This document shows positions 14,215 through 18,317 of a DNA stretch of 18,317 nt, piece by piece; positions within the stretch are counted from its first letter, which is position 1, and each line of letters begins with the position of its first letter. The translations under genes were made by a program, and so were the position numbers. The notes beneath the pieces are model-generated. The model ran no database searches. It worked only from the letters and a program-made list of their open reading frames with translations, and was not told the DNA's origin. The DNA comes from JALZAA01 sp046727755 (GTDB taxonomy: Bacteria > Actinomycetota > Acidimicrobiia > IMCC26256 > JACDBD01): positions 1-18,317 of the forward strand of contig JBKPDG010000028.1 in assembly GCA_046727755.1 (NCBI GenBank), written 5' to 3'.

Positions 14215-16830
14215 CTAGTCGCGCGCCATGTTGTCGAACTTGGTGAACCGCTCGTTGAACGCGAGCCGCGCCACGCCGGTGGGGCCGTTGCGGTGCTTCG
14301 ACACCAGGACCTCGGCCTGCCCGCGCTGGTCGGACTCGGGGTTGTACACCTCGTCGCGGTAGATGAAGCACACGACGTCGGCGTCCTGCTCGAGTCCGCC
14401 CGACTCACGGAGGTCGGCGAGCATGGGGCGCTTGTCCTGGCGGTACTCGAGCTGCCGGTTCAGCTGCGACAGCGCCATCACCGGGCAGTCGAGCTCGCGA
14501 GCGAGGATCTTGAGACCCCTCGACAACTCGGCCACCTCGACCTGGCGGTTCTCGCTCTGCCGGGTGCCGGTCGAGCTCATGAGCTGGATGTAGTCGACGA
14601 CGATGAGCCCGAGGTCACCGTGCCGGGCGCGGACGCGGCGAGCCTTGGCGCGCATCTCCATCACCGTGCAATGGGGATTGTCGTCGATGAACAACGGAGC
14701 TTCGGCGAGACGCCCGACGGCATGGCTCAGCCGCGACCAGTCGGACTCGGGGATGTTCCCCGTCCAGAGGCGCTTGGCCTCGACGCGGCCCTCCGCCGCG
14801 AGCAGGCGCTTGGTGAGCTCGAGGTTCCCCATCTCCATCGAGAAGAACATGACCGGGCGTTGCACCGAGACGGCCACGTTGGCGGCAGCGCCGAGCGCGA
14901 ACGACGTGTTGTGCACGAACATGTCGGCGGCGACGAAGTTGTGCACGTGCGGCACCGTGAGGTCGTAGACCTGCTCGTCGCCGACGTAGACGATCGAGAC
15001 GATCTCGTCCCACCAGATGTCCGACGTGGCGAGCATCTCGAGGTCGCGAGCGTCGAGCACGTCGGCAAGGAGGGCGAAGGTTGCCCGCTGCGGTGAGCGC
15101 GTGCCGACGTGCCAGTTGTAGTTGGCCGGTTTCCCGGCCGCCTCCGACACCGAGCGCCACGTGCGATCGCCCTTCGCCTTGAGGACCTCGCCCCAGAACG
15201 TGACCGGGATGGTGTCGAGATTCGAGTTGCGGCGCCGCCGCTCGAGCGCGTCGAGGACTCGGGCGACTGCGTCCTCCTTGCCGAGGATGCCGATGTCGGC
15301 CGCGAACTGCCGGATGGACTCGGGGTGGCTCACCTCGATCTGCCACGACGGGAAGCCACGGCCGTTGTACAACGCGGTCCGGTGCCGGAGCTGGGACGCC
15401 ACGCCGAACCGGAGCAGCAGGTGCTGCACCCCTCGCGCCAGCCGCTCGGATCGCGCGCCGAAACCGATGCTGGCCTGCCCGCCTTTGTGGACGGACGCCC
15501 ACCCGTTGGCGGCGAAGAGCCGGTTGAGGAACAACGCCAGCTGCTTGCGAGGCAGGCGGTACACCGCGTCGGGGATGTGCTTGGCCCGCGACTCCTTCTT
15601 CCAGAGCTCGTGCTGGCGCAGCAGGGTCGTGACCGGGCTCGGCCGACCCAAGGGAGTGCAGAGGCGGTGGTCGTACGGCGAGGTGTGCCTGACTGTGACG
15701 CCGAGCTTGGCCGCGCACCGCTGCAGCTCCAGGAGCACCGAGGGGGAGCCAGTGCTCATCATCGGCGAGCCGTCGGCGAGGCAACCGCTCCCGATGAGGA
15801 ACCCGAGCATGACGACCTCGGCTTCGGGGAGCTGGTCGTTCCCGAAGGCTTGAATCGAGCGAGGCACGGCGATGCGATCGCCGACGCAGATGTCGGCGAC
15901 TGGCTTCCAGCCGTCAGCGGTAAGAAACGGGTGCGTGATCGTGGTGCGCACGACGCGCCCGGTGCGCGTCGTGATCTTGTAGACGGGCTTCACGCCGTCG
16001 TCGACGAACGCCGACGGTGCGACCTTTCGCACGCGCAGGTCGTCGTCGAGCGCGAGCACGTGCACCGGGCGGCCGGCGCGGCCGCGCTCGTAGACCTCCT
16101 GGGCGGTGCGCACCGCGCCGGGCTCCGGGTCGACGATCGGGGTGTCCCACGCGACGCACTTCCCCATCGACGGCCGGGCCGCCACGATCACGAGGTTCGA
16201 GCGCTGGAGCCCGAGCAGGAGCGAGTCGAGCTCGTGGTACCCGCTCGGCACCCCCACCACGTCGGTGTCGCTGCCGTACATCGACTCGAGCTGATCGAGC
16301 GTCGTCTGGAGCGAGTCGGAGATCCCGGCGAGCGATTCGCTGACGCGCCGCTCGGCCACCTCGAACACCATGGACTCGGCACGGTCGAGCGTCTCGGTGA
16401 CGTCGTCAGGCGTGTCGTATCCCATCTCGGCGATCTCGCCCGCGACCCCGATCAGCCGCCGGAGCAACGCAAGCTCGTTGACGATGCGCGCGTAGTGACC
16501 GGCGTTCGCGGACGCGGGTGTGGCCGCCTGGATGCGCAGCAGCGCGGCGCGCCCGCCGACGGCATCGAGCAGCTCGGCGCGGCGCAGCTCCTCGGCGATC
16601 GTGACCGGGTCGACGGGCTCGCCCTGCCCGTACAGCGCCATGATCGCTTCGTGGATGTGCACGTGCGTCGGCTTGTAGTAGTCGGTCGCCTCGACGTGCG
16701 CCTCGACGGCGGCAGTGATCGCGTCGCGCGACAGGAGCATGGCTCCGAGGAGCGACTCTTCGGCTTCGAGGTTGTGAGGCGGGACGCGCCCCACAACCCG
16801 CCGCCGCGCGTCATCGATCGCCTGGACCAC
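14215..16830 (-). CDS. dnaB: Replicative DNA helicase DnaB, intein-containing precursor
   Basis: The hexameric 5'-3' helicase of the replication fork, encoded as an 871-residue precursor. The N-terminal domain starts PHNLEAEESLLGAMLLSRDAI (residues 18-38). The RecA-like domain begins PSGYHELDSLLLGLQRSNLV. Its Walker A is cut by an intein: ARPSMGK (218-224) | intein 225-641 | TSFALGA (642 on). Downstream are FFSMEMG, Walker B LIVVDYIQLM, LSQLNRQLE, RESGGLEQDADVV and SKHRNGPTG. The two exteins total 454 residues, normal for DnaB, so splicing is needed to rebuild the ATP-binding loop. The GTG at 16830 is chosen because AAGGAG lies four bases upstream and the family N-terminus follows. An open frame extends a further 35 codons upstream with no similarity. 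The 323-base gap from rplI suggests its own promoter. Confidence 0.96.
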   Translation of the reverse strand: MVQAIDDARRRVVGRVPPHNLEAEESLLGAMLLSRDAITAAVEAHVEATDYYKPTHVHIHEAIMALYGQGEPVDPVTIAEELRRAELLDAVGGRAALLRIQAATPASANAGHYARIVNELALLRRLIGVAGEIAEMGYDTPDDVTETLDRAESMVFEVAERRVSESLAGISDSLQTTLDQLESMYGSDTDVVGVPSGYHELDSLLLGLQRSNLVIVAARPSMGKCVAWDTPIVDPEPGAVRTAQEVYERGRAGRPVHVLALDDDLRVRKVAPSAFVDDGVKPVYKITTRTGRVVRTTITHPFLTADGWKPVADICVGDRIAVPRSIQAFGNDQLPEAEVVMLGFLIGSGCLADGSPMMSTGSPSVLLELQRCAAKLGVTVRHTSPYDHRLCTPLGRPSPVTTLLRQHELWKKESRAKHIPDAVYRLPRKQLALFLNRLFAANGWASVHKGGQASIGFGARSERLARGVQHLLLRFGVASQLRHRTALYNGRGFPSWQIEVSHPESIRQFAADIGILGKEDAVARVLDALERRRRNSNLDTIPVTFWGEVLKAKGDRTWRSVSEAAGKPANYNWHVGTRSPQRATFALLADVLDARDLEMLATSDIWWDEIVSIVYVGDEQVYDLTVPHVHNFVAADMFVHNTSFALGAAANVAVSVQRPVMFFSMEMGNLELTKRLLAAEGRVEAKRLWTGNIPESDWSRLSHAVGRLAEAPLFIDDNPHCTVMEMRAKARRVRARHGDLGLIVVDYIQLMSSTGTRQSENRQVEVAELSRGLKILARELDCPVMALSQLNRQLEYRQDKRPMLADLRESGGLEQDADVVCFIYRDEVYNPESDQRGQAEVLVSKHRNGPTGVARLAFNERFTKFDNMARD
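14908..16158 (-). mobile_element. DnaB P-loop intein (417 residues) with degenerate LAGLIDADG domain
   Basis: An in-frame protein-splicing element between Lys224 and Thr642 of the DnaB precursor. Splicing residues are all present: Cys1 (CVAWDTPIV), the block B TxxH as TITH (T73-H76) followed by PFLTADGW, a C-terminal block YDLTVPHVHNFVAADMFVHN with the penultimate His416 and Asn417, and Thr as +1 nucleophile. The central part has two LAGLIDADG-like helices: LGFLIGSG (118-125) and LNRLFAANG (211-219). The positions normally held by catalytic Asp are Ser124 and Asn218, so the homing endonuclease is probably dead. P-loop inteins in DnaB are known in mycobacteria. Length (417) is that of a full-size, not mini, intein. 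Confidence 0.95.
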
Positions 16831-16978
16831 GCTGCTCCTTTCCCGCCACCTGTCGTGCCACCCGGCTCCCCCGAACTTCCGGGCCCCCGCTTCGGGGCTC
16901 TGGTGCCGCCGGTCCCAGTCCGGCCCCCCAAACACGAGCTGCCTTCCGCATCCTCGTCGGGCCGGCCTGTGGATCGAT

Positions 16979-17039
16979 AGAGCGATTTCCTTGTGGATTC
17001 AGGGCTCTCGCCTCCACAACCCTGGGGACGAATCGCTCT
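16979..17039. repeat. Nested inverted repeat with DnaA-box-like cores upstream of dnaB
   Basis: Outer arms AGAGCGATT (16979-16987) and AATCGCTCT (17031-17039) are perfect 9-base complements. Inside them TTGTGGA (16991-16997) and TCCACAA (17013-17019) are perfect 7-base complements. The inner arms contain TGTGGAT-type DnaA-box cores (16992-17000, 7/9 of TGTGGATAA). A further TGTGGATCG at 16968-16976 lies just outside. It may be a protein-binding site, an RNA hairpin in the dnaB leader, or a terminator after rplI. Confidence 0.55.
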
Positions 17040-17109
17040 CATTCTCCCGGCGGGGTGTGACAGCTACGCCCGCGGCACGACGAAGCGCAGGTGGGAGCGT
17101 CGCGGGGAG

Positions 17110-17131
17110 AGCGCGCGCGTCGCGGCGCGCT
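17110..17131 (-). terminator. Possible rplI terminator hairpin
   Basis: AGCGCGC (17110-17116) and GCGCGCT (17125-17131) pair perfectly around an 8-base loop. The hairpin begins 22 bases after the rplI stop codon. There is no U run after it, which is common among putative terminators of high-GC actinobacteria but lowers certainty. The local sequence is very GC-rich, so chance is possible. Confidence 0.35.
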
Positions 17132-17153
17132 GGGGAAAGTGGTCGGCCGCGCG

Positions 17154-17600
17154 CTATTCGGGGACGACGTCGACGGTCAGCGTGACTTCGACGTCGGTGT
17201 GCAGTTTCACCGGGATCTCGACCGGGCCGAGCTCCTTGAGTGGGTCGGTGAGCTGCGTCTTGCGCCGGTCGAGCGCGACGCCGGTTTGGGTGCGCACCGC
17301 ATCGACGACGTCGGCCGACGTGACCGATCCGAAGAGGCGGCCGCCCTCGCCCGCTCGCGCCCGGAGCTCGATCCGCTGCCCGGCGAGCTGGTCGGCGAGC
17401 GCCTGCGCCGCTTCGCGTTCGCGCGCGTCGCGGGCTTCACGGTTGCGGCGCATGGCCTCGGCTTGCTGCACGACGCCCTTGGTCGCCTTCATGGCCAGGC
17501 CGCGCGGCACCAGGTAGTTGCGGGCGAACCCGTCGGTGACCTCGATCAGGTCGCCTTTGCGGCCGACGTTCTCGACGTCGTCGCGCAGCACGACCTTCAT
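17154..17600 (-). CDS. rplI: 50S ribosomal protein L9
   Basis: Large-subunit protein that binds 23S rRNA and reaches out from the L1 side of the ribosome. The 148 residues are the normal length. They begin MKVVLRDDVENVGRKGDLIEV (residues 1-21) and contain the L9 signature region (residues 13-36, with GDLIEVTDGFARNYLVPRG). A long charged connecting helix (about 43-75) and the C-terminal domain (GRLFGSVTSADVVDAV and onward) follow. The ATG overlaps the rpsR stop by ATGA, and GGAGGA lies about eight bases upstream inside rpsR, so the two genes are translationally coupled. A possible terminator hairpin follows. Confidence 0.97.
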   Translation of the reverse strand: MKVVLRDDVENVGRKGDLIEVTDGFARNYLVPRGLAMKATKGVVQQAEAMRRNREARDAREREAAQALADQLAGQRIELRARAGEGGRLFGSVTSADVVDAVRTQTGVALDRRKTQLTDPLKELGPVEIPVKLHTDVEVTLTVDVVPE

Positions 17601-18067
17601 GACTCGTCCTCGGCGCCGGAGGGCGCAGGGGCCGACGCGTCGGCCGCGACCTCCGAGATCGCCTCGGCGCCGTTCGCGCCGTCTGGGGGTCGGGGCGCGC
17701 CGCCGTCGCCCTCGCCGACGGCGGCGGTCGGAGCCTCCCGCTCCGGAGGTGCCTCCGGCATGCGGTCCCGGTCCCGGTCGCGCCGGCCACCGCGGCTCCG
17801 CTGCGTGACCTGACGGACGCTGTAGGGCAGCAGCGCCATCTCCCGCGCAATGCGAATCGCTCGCGCCACGGCACGCTGCTGTTGCGCGTTGTTGCCGGTG
17901 ACACGGCGGGCTCGAATCTTGGCGCGCTCCGACATGAAGCGCCGCAGCAAGTTGACGTCCTTGTAGTCGACCCACTCGATGCTCTCCGAGGAGAGGATCG
18001 ACGTCTTCTTCTTGATCGGGCGGCGCCGGTCGGCCGCCTGGGACTTCTTCTTCTTGTCTCTCGCCAT
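17597..18067 (-). CDS. rpsR: 30S ribosomal protein S18 with long C-terminal tail
   Basis: Small-subunit protein that pairs with S6 on the platform. Residues 1-88 are a normal S18: a basic N-terminus (MARDKKKK), IEWVDYKDVNLLRRFMSERA, IRARRVTGNNAQQQRAVARAI and REMALLPYS. There are no cysteines, so it is the zinc-free form. S18 usually ends soon after this. Here a further 68 residues follow: an Arg/Asp-rich patch (about 89-102) and then a low-complexity acidic Ala/Pro/Gly/Glu tail to residue 156. The stop overlaps the rplI start by four bases, so the tail is confined by a normal operon junction and is not a missed stop. ssb lies 33 bases upstream. Confidence 0.96.
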   Translation of the reverse strand: MARDKKKKSQAADRRRPIKKKTSILSSESIEWVDYKDVNLLRRFMSERAKIRARRVTGNNAQQQRAVARAIRIAREMALLPYSVRQVTQRSRGGRRDRDRDRMPEAPPEREAPTAAVGEGDGGAPRPPDGANGAEAISEVAADASAPAPSGAEDES

Positions 18068-18100
18068 CTCGGGTCAGCTCACCTCGGGGTCGTCAGGTGT

Positions 18101-18317
18101 TCAGAACGGCTCTTCGTCGAAGTCGCCGCCACCACCGGTCGGGGCGGGCTGGGGGCTCTCGCCCCCGCGCCCCCCGCCGCGGCCGCCGCCGCCACCGGTG
18201 TCGCCGCCGCCGCCGAAGTCGCCGCCACCCCGCCGGTCGTTCTTGGTGACCTGGGCGGTGGCGAAGCGCAGGCTCGGCCCGACCTCGTCGGCGATGATCT
18301 CGACGACGTTGCGCCGG
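18101..18317 (-). CDS. ssb: Single-stranded DNA-binding protein, 5' end cut off by window edge
   Basis: Only the last 72 codons are present. They begin near the end of the OB fold with VVEIIADEVGPSLRFATAQV, typical of actinobacterial SSB. A Gly-rich disordered linker follows, with stretches of four or more glycines, and then the acidic tip DFDEEPF at the C-terminus. The tip is the docking site for SSB partners such as PriA, RecQ and the clamp loader. Position before rpsR and rplI matches the rpsF-ssb-rpsR-rplI order; rpsF should lie just beyond the window. The low-complexity GGC/GGT repeats at 18160-18235 encode the linker. Confidence 0.95.
   Translation of the reverse strand, partial: RRNVVEIIADEVGPSLRFATAQVTKNDRRGGGDFGGGGDTGGGGGRGGGRGGESPQPAPTGGGGDFDEEPF

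Larger units (their letters stand above)
16831..17153 (-). other. 323-base intergenic region between rplI and dnaB
   Basis: No convincing gene; open frames here are continuations or shadows. It holds a GC hairpin just after rplI (17110-17131), a nested inverted repeat with DnaA-box-like sequences (16979-17039), a second GC-rich stem near 16885-16899 (GCCCC...GGGGC) and the dnaB Shine-Dalgarno (16835-16840). No consensus -35/-10 pair stands out, although the minus-strand TATCGA just upstream of 16972 could serve as a -10. Confidence 0.6.

Noticed and set aside
16831..16935. Longer DnaB N-terminus starting at 16935
   Set aside because: The extra 35 residues have no similarity to DnaB, and a Shine-Dalgarno sits before the GTG at 16830 with the family N-terminus after it.
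15109..16980. A 623-codon open frame on the plus strand across dnaB
   Set aside because: It is antisense to dnaB and its intein, reads as Arg/Val/Asp/Gly-rich sequence without family motifs, and is explained by high GC in the opposite frame.
18160..18235. Repetitive GCC/GCG-rich tract that might be a repeat array
   Set aside because: It encodes the Gly-rich linker of SSB in frame; there are no spacers or direct repeats of CRISPR type.

Overview
GC-rich chromosomal DNA from an actinobacterium, most likely an uncultured Acidimicrobiia-like lineage. The class is inferred from the mix of genes and was not tested by a phylogeny. Actinobacterial markers are a HAIR-type (HspR) operator upstream of dnaK, NucS, a 190-residue Dcd of the M. 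tuberculosis DCD:DUT type, an Rv0338c/EtfD-like membrane Fe-S oxidoreductase, a deazaflavin-type (DDN/TIGR00026) reductase domain, an SCO6745-family protein, and many GTG starts that look leaderless. The window is mostly housekeeping. I see no phage, insertion sequence, CRISPR or defence island; the one mobile element is an intein inside dnaB.

Layout. 1-2.4 kb: the 5' part of dnaK (minus) diverges from a small stand-alone cyclic-nucleotide-binding-domain gene (plus), followed by a secreted DUF3558-like protein (minus). 2.4-5.5 kb (plus): EtfD-like electron carrier and a DUF4239 membrane protein. 5.4-8.0 kb (minus): dcd, then an SCO6745-family gene 5 bases downstream, then a DUF2330 membrane-anchored protein whose 3' end overlaps the DUF4239 gene tail to tail. 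8.0-9.1 kb: tRNA-Gly(CCC), a SnoaL-like protein and tag (3-methyladenine glycosylase). 9.1-12.7 kb: a single reading frame joining a DDN-type reductase domain to a gluconokinase, a spermidine-synthase-like membrane protein lacking its N-terminal half, and two small membrane proteins. 12.7-14.2 kb: nucS and an ECHDC3-like crotonase. 14.2-18.3 kb (minus): the conserved ssb-rpsR-rplI-dnaB replication/ribosome block, with a 417-residue intein splitting the DnaB P-loop.

Themes. DNA maintenance is well represented (Ssb, DnaB, NucS, Tag, Dcd). EtfD and the crotonase relate to acyl-CoA metabolism but are not neighbours. The most interesting points are (1) the DnaB P-loop intein, which keeps all splicing residues while both LAGLIDADG catalytic aspartates are replaced (Ser and Asn); (2) the reductase-gluconokinase fusion; (3) a nested inverted repeat with DnaA-box-like sequences between rplI and dnaB; (4) a recurring TANNNT-(6-7 nt)-GTG arrangement suggesting leaderless transcripts; and (5) the truncated spermidine-synthase-like gene, whose family similarity extends upstream of any usable start codon.
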